A stretch of DNA of 64,000 nt from Arthrobacter crystallopoietes. Its GTDB lineage: Bacteria > Actinomycetota > Actinomycetes > Actinomycetales > Micrococcaceae. The notes under the pieces were generated by a model. It worked only from the letters and a program-made list of their open reading frames with translations, ran no database searches and was not told the origin of the DNA. The stretch covers positions 1,178,001 to 1,242,000 of the forward strand of contig NZ_CP072014.1 in NCBI RefSeq assembly GCF_017603825.1. The letters are read 5' to 3'. A program made the translations under genes and the position numbers. Shown here one piece after another: positions 42,926 to 51,775 of this stretch. The number at the start of each line of letters is the position of its first letter. Position 1 is the stretch's first letter.

Positions 42926-44395
42926 CTATCTGCTGGTTGTCTGCGCGTGTTCGGTTTCGTCGAAGCGTTCGAGGTCGTGGTTGAGCCCTTCGTAGACGTC
43001 GGGCCGTTTCCTGCGGAGGTACGCCGCGTGAAGGAGCCCGCCGGCCAGTGCGGCAAGCAACAGGAGCGGGAGGGCCGCGATGACGGGTGCGTCGGAGCCG
43101 GCGAGGGTCGGGAAGTTGATGATGGCCAGTACGACGATCACCGTGAGTCCGAGAAGGCCGATGCCCGGAGCGACGAAAGTGGAGAACATCCGGGGGTCGC
43201 GGGTGCGGCGGAAGTGGACGACGATGGCCAGCGCTGCGAGCAGCTGGAGGGTGATGATGCCCAAAGTGCCGAAGCCGGTCATGCTCGGGACCAGGGAGAT
43301 GATTGGATCGAGTCCGGCCAGGGCGAAGAGCCCGGCCACGGCGGTGGCGAAAATGAACTGCACGATCGACGCGCGCTCCGGAACCCCGTTGGCCCGGGTG
43401 CGGCTCAGGCTCCGCGTCAGGATACCTGCACGGCTGAGGGAGTAAATGTACCGTGTCGCCGAGTTGTGCAGGGCCATGAGCGCGGCGAAGAGGCTGACCA
43501 GCAGAAGCGCCATCATCATGGTGGTGAGTGTTGTTCCGAGGTAGGTGCTGGAAAGCGAGAAGACGAGGTCGCCCGCCTCCAAGTGGTCGAGGGCGGTCGT
43601 TTGGGCCTGGGCGGCACCGGTTGCGCTGACGATGGCCCAGGTGGTGAACGCCGCGAAGACTCCGATGAAACCGATGGCCGTGAAGGTGGCGCGGGGAATG
43701 GTTCGTTTGGGGTCGCGGGCTTCTTCGCTGAACAGTCCGGTTGCTTCCACGCCGACGAAGGCGTTGGCAGCGAAGAGGAAGCCGATGCCGACGGCGCCGG
43801 TGAAGGCGATTTCGGGCTTGAATACGCCAAGGTCGAAGCCGTGGGTGAAAAGCACCGCGAAGTCGAAGACGAGGAGGATGAGCACTTCGCACACAAGGGC
43901 GACACCGAGCACTTTGGCGCTGAAGCCGATGCCCTTCCGGCTGAGGGCGAAGGCCGCGACGACGGAGATGATCGCCCAGAGGTACCAGTGGAGGTCGAAT
44001 CCGGTCAGCTGCGCGATGACGATCTGCGCGAAGAAGCCGATGGTGCCTACAGCGCCGGCAACGAAGAAGTTGTAGCCGATCATGGCAATGAGGCCGGTGA
44101 CAAGCGCCGCCGGCCGGCCGAGTCCCTTGAGCACGAAGGCATAGAATCCGCCCGCGTTGACAAGCTCGCTTGACATGCGGGCGTACCCGGTTCCGAAGAG
44201 CAGCAGTATTGCCGTCACGGCGATGAACGAGGCGACCATACCGCCGCCGTTGCCGAGGGCGATCCCGATTGCGGTCACGACGACGATGCCGGTCAAGGGG
44301 GCCACGGCGGCCAAAACGAGGAAGGCGACGCCGAAGACGCCCAAGGAGTTCGTTGACAGGGCGTCTTGCTGGGTGTTGGTGGTAGGGACGGTCAT
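42926..44395 (-). CDS. APC-superfamily amino-acid/amine permease
   Basis: ATG 44395 (MTVPTTNTQQDALSTNSLGVFG) chosen because AAAGG lies ahead; an ATG at 44410 adds MKGRP. 489 aa, about 12 helices. Blocks: GVAFLVLAAVAPLTGIVVVTAIGIALGNGGGMVASF, YARMSSELVNAGGFYAFVLKGLGRPAALVTGLIAMIGYN, FAANAFVGVEATGLFSEEARDPKRTIPRATFTAIGF. It starts 25 bp after the SDR gene and is divergent from the kinase-lyase operon. It probably imports the amino alcohol or hydroxy-amino acid handled there; this is inference from context. Confidence 0.88.
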   Translation of the reverse strand: MTVPTTNTQQDALSTNSLGVFGVAFLVLAAVAPLTGIVVVTAIGIALGNGGGMVASFIAVTAILLLFGTGYARMSSELVNAGGFYAFVLKGLGRPAALVTGLIAMIGYNFFVAGAVGTIGFFAQIVIAQLTGFDLHWYLWAIISVVAAFALSRKGIGFSAKVLGVALVCEVLILLVFDFAVLFTHGFDLGVFKPEIAFTGAVGIGFLFAANAFVGVEATGLFSEEARDPKRTIPRATFTAIGFIGVFAAFTTWAIVSATGAAQAQTTALDHLEAGDLVFSLSSTYLGTTLTTMMMALLLVSLFAALMALHNSATRYIYSLSRAGILTRSLSRTRANGVPERASIVQFIFATAVAGLFALAGLDPIISLVPSMTGFGTLGIITLQLLAALAIVVHFRRTRDPRMFSTFVAPGIGLLGLTVIVVLAIINFPTLAGSDAPVIAALPLLLLAALAGGLLHAAYLRRKRPDVYEGLNHDLERFDETEHAQTTSR

Positions 44396-44420
44396 GGGCC
44401 GGCCTTTCATTTCTGGTGGT

Positions 44421-45197
44421 TTAGGCAGGGAAGGAGGATCGGCCGGTATAGCCGAAGTCGGAGAGCAGGTTCACCCCGTTGACCGCGCGGGAGTGGCGGG
44501 AGGCCAGGTATCCCACGGTCCATGCGATGTCTTCTGCTGTCTGGACGGGGTAGGCGGCGTCGGCGAAGGTGTCGACGCCCAGGCCGCGGCGGGCCATCGG
44601 CGTGTCGACGATGGATGGGCACACGCTGTTGGCCCGGATGCCGTGGGCGTCGAAAAGCTCAACGGCCAGGGCGCGGGTGAGCTGGACCAGCGCCCCCTTG
44701 GACGCGTTGTAGGCCAGCATTCCCGGTACGGCAACGAAGCCGGAATCCGAACCGATGATCACGATGCTGGCATTCTCGGCGCGCTTGAGGTGGGGCAGGG
44801 CATGCCGGACCGCCAGGAAAGTGCCCGTGACATTGATATCAAGCACTTCGCGGAAGGAAGCGGTTGTGACGTCCTCGCAGGCCGCCCCGATCTCCCCTTC
44901 CGCGCCGGCAGCCGTGACCAGGGCGTCGATTCCGCCCACTTTTCCGGCCAGTTCGTCGATGGCCGCTTGGATCCGGAGTTCGTCACTAACGTCGGCGCAG
45001 ACTGCGGCAAGCCGGCTTCCCGCTGCCGGGCCCAGTTCCGTCACGGCAGCGTCCAATCGATGCTGGTTTCGTCCGATGATACCGACGCTGGCACCGGCGT
45101 TGAGGAAGTGCCGCGCGACGGCCAGGCCGATCCCCGAGGATCCGCCCGTAACGACTACCCGCCGGGGAAGTCCGTTGTCAGTGGGTTGGGCCGTCAT
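44421..45197 (-). CDS. short-chain dehydrogenase/reductase
   Basis: 258 aa. Classical SDR: cofactor loop VVTGGSSGIGLAVARHF, a basic IIGRNQHRL after beta-2 (NADP- or NAD-ambiguous), ALVTAAGAEGEIGAA in place of NNAG, catalytic Ser in VIIGSDSGFVAV, YNASKGALVQLTRALAVEL (YxxxK) and NSVCPSIVDTPMARRGL. Operon partner of the APC permease, and divergent from the kinase/phospho-lyase fusion. It may oxidise or reduce an intermediate of the same pathway. Substrate unknown. Confidence 0.88.
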   Translation of the reverse strand: MTAQPTDNGLPRRVVVTGGSSGIGLAVARHFLNAGASVGIIGRNQHRLDAAVTELGPAAGSRLAAVCADVSDELRIQAAIDELAGKVGGIDALVTAAGAEGEIGAACEDVTTASFREVLDINVTGTFLAVRHALPHLKRAENASIVIIGSDSGFVAVPGMLAYNASKGALVQLTRALAVELFDAHGIRANSVCPSIVDTPMARRGLGVDTFADAAYPVQTAEDIAWTVGYLASRHSRAVNGVNLLSDFGYTGRSSFPA

Positions 45198-45293
45198 GCT
45201 TTCTACTCCGCTCTGTTCGCTCCGTACCGGCCCGATTGGACCGCCGTGCAGCGAATTTACCCGTGTGATTCAGGTCATGGGAATACATGTCTA

Positions 45294-45318
45294 ATTTCCA
45301 GAATCGAAGTATGGAAAT
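45294..45318. promoter_or_regulatory. inverted repeat in the divergent SDR / kinase-lyase promoter region
   Basis: ATTTCCA (45294-45300) and TGGAAAT (45312-45318) are 7-bp perfect complements with an 11-nt spacer, in an AT-rich patch of the 212-bp divergent spacer. It is a candidate site for the TetR encoded at the end of the plus-strand operon. Confidence 0.45.
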
Positions 45319-45409
45319 CAGAATGGTATTTCGAGAAGCGGTCTGCGATGCCAGTATTAATTCCAGAAGCAAAGCTCGGCCCGTGAGGGGCATTATCGAA
45401 AGGATCACC

Positions 45410-47728
45410 ATGACGAACCTGTCCCGCGAGGCCGCGCTGTCCGTCGCCCGGGCGGCCCTGCCGTCCTTTGGAATCGGCGCCGATGCGTCGGTCGATTTCG
45501 TGAAGCGCCGGGAGAACGTGGTCTTCCGTGTAGCGGATGCCCGGAGTTCATATGCGCTGCGTGTCCACCGGCATGGGCATCGCAGTAACGCTGAAGTGCG
45601 CACGGAGAATGCGTACATGCTTGCCCTGCGCGAAGCCGGCGTACGGGTTTCCGAGGTCGTCCCCGCCGCCAATGGTGAACTCTTCGCGGTCGTTGCCGAC
45701 GGGCAAGGCCGGAATCACCAGGTGGATGTCCAGCGGTGGGTCGAAGATTCGGCACCGCTGGGGGACGCCATTGAAGCGTGGACGGGGACGGAGCAATTGG
45801 AAACCGGGGCGTTCGAAAAGCTCGGGGATTTCTGCGCCCGCTTCCACCTCGTGTCCCGGGAGCTGGGAGCTGTCCCGGGCTACGCGCGCCCGGCCTGGGA
45901 TGCTGATGGCCTGGTGGGGCAGGCTCCGCTGTGGGGTGACCCGCGCAGGCTGGCGGAGATGGAGGATGACCGTGCAGTGATCGGGGAGGCCATGGACGGG
46001 ATCCGACGGACCCTGAAGAACCTTGGTACTGGCCCCGACGTCTACGGTGTCATTCATTCGGATTTCACCCCGGAGAACATCCTCCTCGCCCGAGGGGAAC
46101 TCACCCTCATTGATTTTGACGACTTCGGTGAGGGGTGGTGGCTGTTCGACCTCGCCACCGTGCTGTTCTGGTACCACCGCCATCCGCGCGCGCAGGAGTA
46201 CCGGAACGCCCTGCTCGCGGGCTATGAACGGCATCTGGTCATCCCGGAGCAGGCCCGGACGGCTCTCGATGCCCTCATCCTCGCCCGCGGCCTCACCTAC
46301 CTGGGATGGGCCGCCGAACGCCCCGAGGACGAGACCAGCGCGTTCCTGCGTGCCGAAGTCCTGCCGGTCGTCCTGGAACTATGCCGCGAATTCACCAGCA
46401 ATCCCACGACGCCTGAAGGGGATCCCTTGCCCGACCGTGACCGGCTCCTGCTCGCGAGGCGCGCGGAGACCATCGGCCCCTACTCCCCGCTCTTCTACGA
46501 CCGGCCGCGGCACTTCGTCGCCGGTGAAGGCGTCTGGCTGACCGACGCCGACGGCCACCGCTACCTCGATGCCTACAACAACGTGCCGCAGGTCGGGCAT
46601 GCCAATCCCCGCGTTGCGGATGCCGTATGGGCGCGAATGCGCACCTATAACGTCCACACCCGCTACCTGAGCGAGCCGGTCGTCGAGTACGCCGAACAAT
46701 TGCTCGCGACCTTCGACGCTCCGCTGGACCGCGTCTACTTCACCAACAGCGGATCCGAAGCGAACGAACTGGCGCTGCGCATCGCGCGACACCGGACTAA
46801 CCGCAGCGGCATCATGGTCACCGACCACAGCTACCACGGCAACACGATCACGCTGGCCGCGCTGACGACCGGACTGCCGGTCTCCGAACCGTTCGGCGAG
46901 CACGTCCGCGCCATCAGCATTCCCGACCTCGACGATCCCCGGTCCACAGATCCCGATCGGCGGCTGGAGACAGCGTTCGCCGAGATCGACGCGGCGATCG
47001 CCTCGCTCGAGCAGGCCGGGCACGGCATAGCAGCCCTGCTCATCGAACCGGCCTTCACCACCGAAGGCCTGCCGCGGCTCCCTGAAGGCTATCTTGCCGG
47101 GCTCGTCGAACGTGTCCACGCCGCCGGCGGCCTCGTCATCTCCGACGAGGTCCAGGTCGGCCTCGGACGCCTCGGCGACGTCTGGTGGGGCCACCAGGCC
47201 ACCGGAATCAACCCGGACCTGGTCACCCTCGGCAAACCGCTGGGCAACGGATACCCCCTTGGAGGTGTCGTCACCAGCAACGCGATCCTCGAGGACTTCA
47301 GCAGCGCCAACCTGTACTTCAACACCTTCGCCGGCACCCCTGCCGCAGCAGCAGCCGGACACACTGTCCTGAACGAGATCAGGGACCGGGACCTCATCTC
47401 CCGCACCGGCGATCTCGGACGCCACGTGGCAGAACGCCTGGATGCGCTCGTGGCAGGCCACCGGCACGCAGCCGCCGCGAAGGGCCGCGGCCTGTTCTTC
47501 GGCCTGGCCCTCGTCGACGAACACGGTCAGCCCGACGGCGCACTGGCCAAACGCATCGTCGAGGCGCTCTTGCGCGAACACATCCTGATCAGCCGCATTG
47601 GGCCTCACGAAAACGTCCTGAAGATCCGCCCGCCCCTCGTCATCGAAAAGGTGGAACTCGACCGGGTCATCGACGCCCTCGATTCAGCGCTCGTCGCCGA
47701 GACCCACAGCCTGGCGGGACGGGCATGA
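45410..47728 (+). CDS. fused APH-fold kinase and class III aminotransferase-fold phospho-lyase
   Basis: ATG 45410 behind GAAAGGA; an earlier in-frame start at 45287 adds only AT-rich leader. 772 aa. N-terminal kinase (about 1-330): VHRHGHRSNAEVRTENAYMLALREAGV, catalytic loop GVIHSDFTPENILL, metal loop LIDFDDFGEGWWLFDLATVL. C-terminal class III domain (about 345-760): FYDRPRHFVAGEGVWLTDADGHRYLDAYNNVPQVGHANP, YFTNSGSEANELALRIAR, SYHGNT, VISDEVQVGLGRLGDVWW, and the PLP lysine in LVTLGKPLGNGYPLGGV. Same-order fusions link hydroxylysine-kinase-like and ethanolamine-phosphate/phosphohydroxylysine phospho-lyase-like domains. Expected reaction: phosphorylate a hydroxy-amine, then eliminate phosphate and ammonia to an aldehyde. 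Confidence 0.88.
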   Translation: MTNLSREAALSVARAALPSFGIGADASVDFVKRRENVVFRVADARSSYALRVHRHGHRSNAEVRTENAYMLALREAGVRVSEVVPAANGELFAVVADGQGRNHQVDVQRWVEDSAPLGDAIEAWTGTEQLETGAFEKLGDFCARFHLVSRELGAVPGYARPAWDADGLVGQAPLWGDPRRLAEMEDDRAVIGEAMDGIRRTLKNLGTGPDVYGVIHSDFTPENILLARGELTLIDFDDFGEGWWLFDLATVLFWYHRHPRAQEYRNALLAGYERHLVIPEQARTALDALILARGLTYLGWAAERPEDETSAFLRAEVLPVVLELCREFTSNPTTPEGDPLPDRDRLLLARRAETIGPYSPLFYDRPRHFVAGEGVWLTDADGHRYLDAYNNVPQVGHANPRVADAVWARMRTYNVHTRYLSEPVVEYAEQLLATFDAPLDRVYFTNSGSEANELALRIARHRTNRSGIMVTDHSYHGNTITLAALTTGLPVSEPFGEHVRAISIPDLDDPRSTDPDRRLETAFAEIDAAIASLEQAGHGIAALLIEPAFTTEGLPRLPEGYLAGLVERVHAAGGLVISDEVQVGLGRLGDVWWGHQATGINPDLVTLGKPLGNGYPLGGVVTSNAILEDFSSANLYFNTFAGTPAAAAAGHTVLNEIRDRDLISRTGDLGRHVAERLDALVAGHRHAAAAKGRGLFFGLALVDEHGQPDGALAKRIVEALLREHILISRIGPHENVLKIRPPLVIEKVELDRVIDALDSALVAETHSLAGRA

Positions 47729-48387
47729 ACACCACCTACCCGTCAGCGGCGCAGAGCCAAAACATGTCTGATGAGCCCGGGCTCGATGATGAACATGCGG
47801 GACCTTCGGTCTCGCTGCGGAAACGCCAGCAGCTGCGCACCCGCCAGGACCTGGTCCGCGCTGTCATTACCGTCATCAGCGCCGGGGGACTCGGCGCCGC
47901 GACCATCGAGCGCATCACCAAACGGGCAGGGGCTTCACGGGCTACCCTGTATGCGCACTTTCCCGGCGGCCGTGCCGATCTCATCGCCGAGGCGTACCAA
48001 GCGGTCGGACGGGACCTGATCGAGGCAGCCGAACGCGACGCCGCCCGGCACAGCGACTGGATCGACCGGCTCTGCGCGTACCCGCGGGCCATGCTCGGAC
48101 TCTCCGCTCAACGCGAGCTCGGCCTCTTTTACAACGTCTCGGGCCCCCAACTCGTCGGCATGCAACGCCGCGGCACCGGATCCCAGCGCACCCTCGACGC
48201 CCTGATTGCCGGACTGCTACAGGCCCAGGAGTCCGGCGAAGTGTCACCACAACTCGATGTAGAAGCGATCGCGGCCCTCCTCGTCGGCGCGATTCGCGAA
48301 GCAGGAATCGATACCTCCCGCGATCCCTCGACCGCTCCACGCCGCCTTGCCGCGTTCCGGCAACTGCTGGAAGCAATCCGCATCTGA
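47725..48387 (+). CDS. TetR/AcrR-family regulator of the kinase-lyase operon
   Basis: ATG 47725 overlaps the preceding stop (ATGA), so it is translationally coupled. 220 aa. HTH about residues 33-85: RQQLRTRQDLVRAVITVISAGGLGAATIERITKRAGASRATLYAHFPGGRADLIAEAY. Ligand domain: WIDRLCAYPRAMLGLSAQRELGLFYNVSGPQL and AIAALLVGAIREAG. Probably controls the divergent spacer at 45198-45409. An internal ATG at 47764 is a weaker alternative start. Confidence 0.88.
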   Translation: MNTTYPSAAQSQNMSDEPGLDDEHAGPSVSLRKRQQLRTRQDLVRAVITVISAGGLGAATIERITKRAGASRATLYAHFPGGRADLIAEAYQAVGRDLIEAAERDAARHSDWIDRLCAYPRAMLGLSAQRELGLFYNVSGPQLVGMQRRGTGSQRTLDALIAGLLQAQESGEVSPQLDVEAIAALLVGAIREAGIDTSRDPSTAPRRLAAFRQLLEAIRI

Positions 48388-48479
48388 ACGACCAGGATTT
48401 CCAGCAGCCCTTTTACCAACTCCTGCCTGACGGCGGCAGGTACACATTTGTCTTCCCGTTCAGCGCGACGGAAGCACCG

Positions 48480-50024
48480 TTATCGAGGCCGGGTTCGCCG
48501 GTTGTTTGCTGCCGCAGGAGCTTCCCATCGCAGATGGGTGCCCTGTCCCGGGTTGCTGCTGACGGTCAGTGTCGCGTCGAGCGCGCGGGCCTGCTGTTCG
48601 AGGGTGCCAAGCCTGCCGCTGTTTCCGGGCACGGTAACTCCTCGGCCGTCGTCGTCGATGGTTAGACTGATCAGGTCGTCTGTTGCCGAGACACAGATAC
48701 TAATGGTTTGTGCCCGTGAATGGTGGACCGCGTTGTTCAGGCCCTCGGTCAGGACTGCGAGCAAATGCCGTCCGGCCGGTCCGAGCAGGGCGCTATCGAC
48801 CAGGCCCTCGAATTGCAGGTGGGGTACACAGCCGGAAGTGCTGGTGGCTTCGTGGACTACGCGGACGATCCGGGCGCTGAGGCTCTCTTGAACGTCGGGA
48901 TCGGGGCTGAGGGCATAGATGGAGTCCCTGACCTGCCTGATGATGTCGTCCACCGCGGCTGTCAGGTCTGTTATCCGCCGCTGCACGGTTTCGTCCGGCG
49001 TGAAGCGGCGCAGGCTTTGCATTTCCAGTCCGGCGGCGAATAGCCGCTGAATCACCAGATCGTTAAGGTCGCGCGCGATGCGGTCCCGGTCGGTGAAAAG
49101 CATCAGTTGTTCCCGGGACCGCTGGCCCTGGGCGAGTTCCAGAGCCAACGAAACGTGTTCGCAGAAAACTCCTGTCATGTCGACGTCGACCGGCGGGAAC
49201 TGGTCTGCCTCCGCGCTGCGGCACAGGATGAGCAGGCCCGGGTTGGGGCTGTGGCGGTTCACCGGAGCGATGACGGCCGCCGCCAGACCCTCGCCTCCAC
49301 TGTTCAACAGGTCCGCGGCCGCGCAGAGCAGTGGCGTGTCCATCTCCAGAGCCTGCTGCAACGGGCCGGGATTGATCGCAAGGTTCGGCCAGTCACCGGA
49401 GGCGGCATGGGGTCCTGCCACCGCTCGGCAGCGCGGTCCGCTGTCATCGGAGGCCGGCGAGGCCAGCAGCACCAAGTCGGCACCGGAGGCCGCCAACGCG
49501 TGTTGGACGATCAGCCCGGCTTCGCCTTCGGGGGCGGCCGGAAGGTCCCGGGTGAGGTTCAAGGAGATTCGCAACCAGTGGCGGCGCCGCCAGGCGTTGT
49601 CGATGGCGAGACCGGCTAGCTCGGCGAAGGAAGCCACCAGTGCTTCGTCTCTTGGGGTGAAGCCAGGGCTGCCCTCGTGCCGGCTGAGGCGCAGGTGAGC
49701 GTAAATGATGTCTTGGGCGCGGATGGGTACGTTCAGGCTCAACCGGCCCCCAGCGATCCGGTCCGCATCCGCATTAGCGGCGCTGGCTCCCGGCAGGCGG
49801 GCAGGACTGCCGTTAGCCGCGTCGACAGCGATGAACCGCCCTGATGCGTCGGCGCTTTCGTCGGCAATCTCCAGTGCACCGAAATCGGCGCCGACCGTCT
49901 TGCTACAAAATTCGACCATCCGTTCCAGGGCGACGGTCAGCGTACGGTCCTGTGCACCCAAGGCGGTAGCGGCCTGCAGATCCTCCAAACGGCTCTTCCT
50001 GCGTGCGGGATCCTCAACATTCAT
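48480..50024 (-). CDS. DevS-like GAF histidine kinase with the phospho-acceptor His replaced
   Basis: 514 aa. GAF domain 1 (about 20-145: VGADFGALEIADES ... GFTPRDEALVASFAELAGLAIDNAW), GAF-like domain 2 (about 165-300), HisKA_3 dimerisation helix (about 310-380) and HATPase_c (about 410-500: LLAVLTEGLNNAVHHSRAQTISICVS, LTIDDDGRGV, GTLEQQARALDATLTVSSNPGQGTHLRWEAP). The H-box reads DRDRIARDLNDLVIQRLF, where the family has ARDLHDLVIQRLF: Asn (codon AAC at 49062-49064, residue 321) replaces His by a single C-to-A change. Autophosphorylation should fail. No response regulator gene is adjacent. It could be a dead kinase, a sensor subunit of a heterodimer, or a recently inactivated gene. Confidence 0.88.
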   Translation of the reverse strand: MNVEDPARRKSRLEDLQAATALGAQDRTLTVALERMVEFCSKTVGADFGALEIADESADASGRFIAVDAANGSPARLPGASAANADADRIAGGRLSLNVPIRAQDIIYAHLRLSRHEGSPGFTPRDEALVASFAELAGLAIDNAWRRRHWLRISLNLTRDLPAAPEGEAGLIVQHALAASGADLVLLASPASDDSGPRCRAVAGPHAASGDWPNLAINPGPLQQALEMDTPLLCAAADLLNSGGEGLAAAVIAPVNRHSPNPGLLILCRSAEADQFPPVDVDMTGVFCEHVSLALELAQGQRSREQLMLFTDRDRIARDLNDLVIQRLFAAGLEMQSLRRFTPDETVQRRITDLTAAVDDIIRQVRDSIYALSPDPDVQESLSARIVRVVHEATSTSGCVPHLQFEGLVDSALLGPAGRHLLAVLTEGLNNAVHHSRAQTISICVSATDDLISLTIDDDGRGVTVPGNSGRLGTLEQQARALDATLTVSSNPGQGTHLRWEAPAAANNRRTRPR

Positions 50025-50878
50025 CTACCCACCCTAAACTCCTCCGCCACAGCCAGCTGACTGCGTTCCACCTTGCCGTTATTCACGCCCGGCCGTCGTA
50101 ACGGGCCAGGTACCCGCTTCAAGAACCCATACCTCGGACAACTCAACTGGTTAGAAGCGGATAGAAGCGCCTGACCAACCAGATCCAGGGCTAGCAGCAC
50201 GGCCTTAGACGTTGCCCAAAGGTCTATTTGATTGCTTCGAAGCGGCGCTCTATTCCCGGCGGACTTATTCAGCTCACATTCAGGCTTGGGGTCCCTGTCT
50301 CAGCGATAGGTCGCTAATTGCGAACCGCCAAAAGTCCGCTACGGTCGCATCCATGCCGATGAAGCGGTTAGAGCTGTCGATGGCAGATGCTGGGGCGGGA
50401 CAATCCATTGCTTCGTCGGCCACAGCAGCACAGGACGGCTACTGCTGTCTCCTGGGTATTGAAAAAGGAATTACTGCGACAACGCCTGTCCGAAGAAGTG
50501 ACTGACCACGATGGCCGGGATTTCGTGGGGCGGCGGCCTCATCAGTGCCCTGGTACTGGAGTAGAGCCGGTGTGATGCCCCCTGGCCTGGGGCCTGCGAC
50601 ATTCAGTCCAGCGACCTCGATGAGTGTGAGCGATCTGGAGAACGAGTCACTGAAATCATTATCGCGTAGTTTTATGCACTGTTATCGGTGTGAGGGGTTG
50701 GAACTGGCAGCAGAATGAAGCGCTGAAGCCGATTACTTGACTCCAGCGACACATCCATCGTCTCGTCCGTTGTTGTGGCTTGGTCAAGAAGCGAACTATC
50801 GGTGAAAAAGCGGACAAAGCATTGGCCGTCGTCGGAAATGCTGTTATCTGTATATTGTCAGCCCCGAGAGCAGGGGTG
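50025..50878. other. 854-bp region without a supported gene
   Basis: Base composition falls and no ORF has convincing codon structure; the plus-strand frame 50212-50505 looks random. It contains copy 2 of the hairpin repeat (50671-50695) and a weak relative (TTGCCGTTATTCACGCC, 50072-50088). It probably marks the left part of the accessory block. Confidence 0.45.
50671..50695 (+). repeat. hairpin repeat, copy 2 (with compensatory changes)
   Basis: TATGCACTGTTATCGGTGTG: stem CACTG/CGGTG around TTAT, compared with CGCCG/CGGCG in copy 3. The G-to-A and C-to-T changes keep pairing (A-T and a T-G wobble), which argues that the fold matters. It lies 184 bp past the 3' end of the glycerophosphodiesterase gene. 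Confidence 0.55.
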
Positions 50879-51646
50879 CTACTGGCCTACGGATTCCAAA
50901 TAATCGGACATTGCCCAGGGGTCATCCGTGAAAACCCCGTCGATTCCTGTCTCGAAAAGCGCATGAGCGACGCTGGGGTCATTGACAGTCCATGCCCATA
51001 CGCTCAGGCCCGCGTCCTTCATTGCGCTAATTTCGTCCGAAGGGGTGTCTTTGCTTGGCCCGATGTATTCGATGCCGTCTGCGACCACGGCTTTCGGGTT
51101 TATCTCGGTCGATTCTGTCGTCAGGTACAGCGTATTGAGTCCGGTGGCGGCTAACTTCCTGGCGGTGCTGTAGTCGAACGTCTGGACAATCACGTTGTCC
51201 TTGAGGCCGTGTTCGTGAACAGTGCCGGCGAATCTCTCGACATCAACGCTGGGGTCTTTGAGCTCCGGCACGAGAATGTTGTCCTGACCATAGGTTTGCA
51301 GAATCTTGTCCCATGTTGTGGGCGTACCGGGTTTTCCGTTCACGGCAGAGCGGATGGACGCTTTCTCCCAGGCCTTCGCGGTGATTGTCGCTGGCGTCCC
51401 TGATACCCCTGTCATAGTGCGGTCAACCGTCCGGTCGTGTAACGGGACGAGTGTTCCGTCTTTCAGCGCCCGGAGATCGAACTCGAGGGGGTACCCGGAT
51501 TCCGCCGCCGCCGCGAATGCCTCCATCGAGGACTCCGGATAAGCGACAGCGCCGCCCCGATGCGCTACCAGAACGGGCTCCGGCGCTGGTGTACAGGAGG
51601 AAAGAAGCACCGCAAGCACGAGCACGAGGATGGAAGTTCGTTTCAC
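50879..51646 (-). CDS. glycerophosphodiester phosphodiesterase lipoprotein
   Basis: 255 aa. Lipoprotein signal MKRTSILVLVLAVLLSSC with a Cys lipobox. GDPD fold: VLVAHRGGAVAYPESSMEAFAAAAESGYPLEFDLRALKDGTLVPLHDRTVDRTMTG holds the catalytic HRG, the E-x-D metal pair and the second His; later VPELKDPSVDVERF, DNVIVQTFDYSTARKL, GLSVWAWTVNDPSVAHALFETGIDGVFTDDP. It would release glycerol-3-phosphate from glycerophosphodiesters outside the membrane. Ends at a TAG. It stands alone between two copies of the hairpin repeat. Confidence 0.92.
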   Translation of the reverse strand: MKRTSILVLVLAVLLSSCTPAPEPVLVAHRGGAVAYPESSMEAFAAAAESGYPLEFDLRALKDGTLVPLHDRTVDRTMTGVSGTPATITAKAWEKASIRSAVNGKPGTPTTWDKILQTYGQDNILVPELKDPSVDVERFAGTVHEHGLKDNVIVQTFDYSTARKLAATGLNTLYLTTESTEINPKAVVADGIEYIGPSKDTPSDEISAMKDAGLSVWAWTVNDPSVAHALFETGIDGVFTDDPWAMSDYLESVGQ

Positions 51647-51729
51647 CGCATAAGCCTATAGTCCAGTGAACCGGAGCCGGCACACCGATCCTGACGACCT
51701 ATGAGACCTATGAATAGATCCCAGCCAGA

Positions 51730-51753
51730 CATATGCGCCGTTATCGGCGTTGG
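51730..51753 (+). repeat. hairpin repeat, copy 3 (best form)
   Basis: TATGCGCCGTTATCGGCG, a perfect 5-bp stem CGCCG/CGGCG with a TTAT loop. It lies between the start of the glycerophosphodiesterase gene and the end of the CoiA-like gene, 23 bp from the latter. Confidence 0.65.
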
Positions 51754-51775
51754 AGCTCTCGAGCCGCAGTGGATG

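Noticed and set aside
42633-43892. 419-codon minus-strand frame rich in Arg/His/Pro
   Set aside because: Out-of-frame shadow of the APC permease on the same strand.
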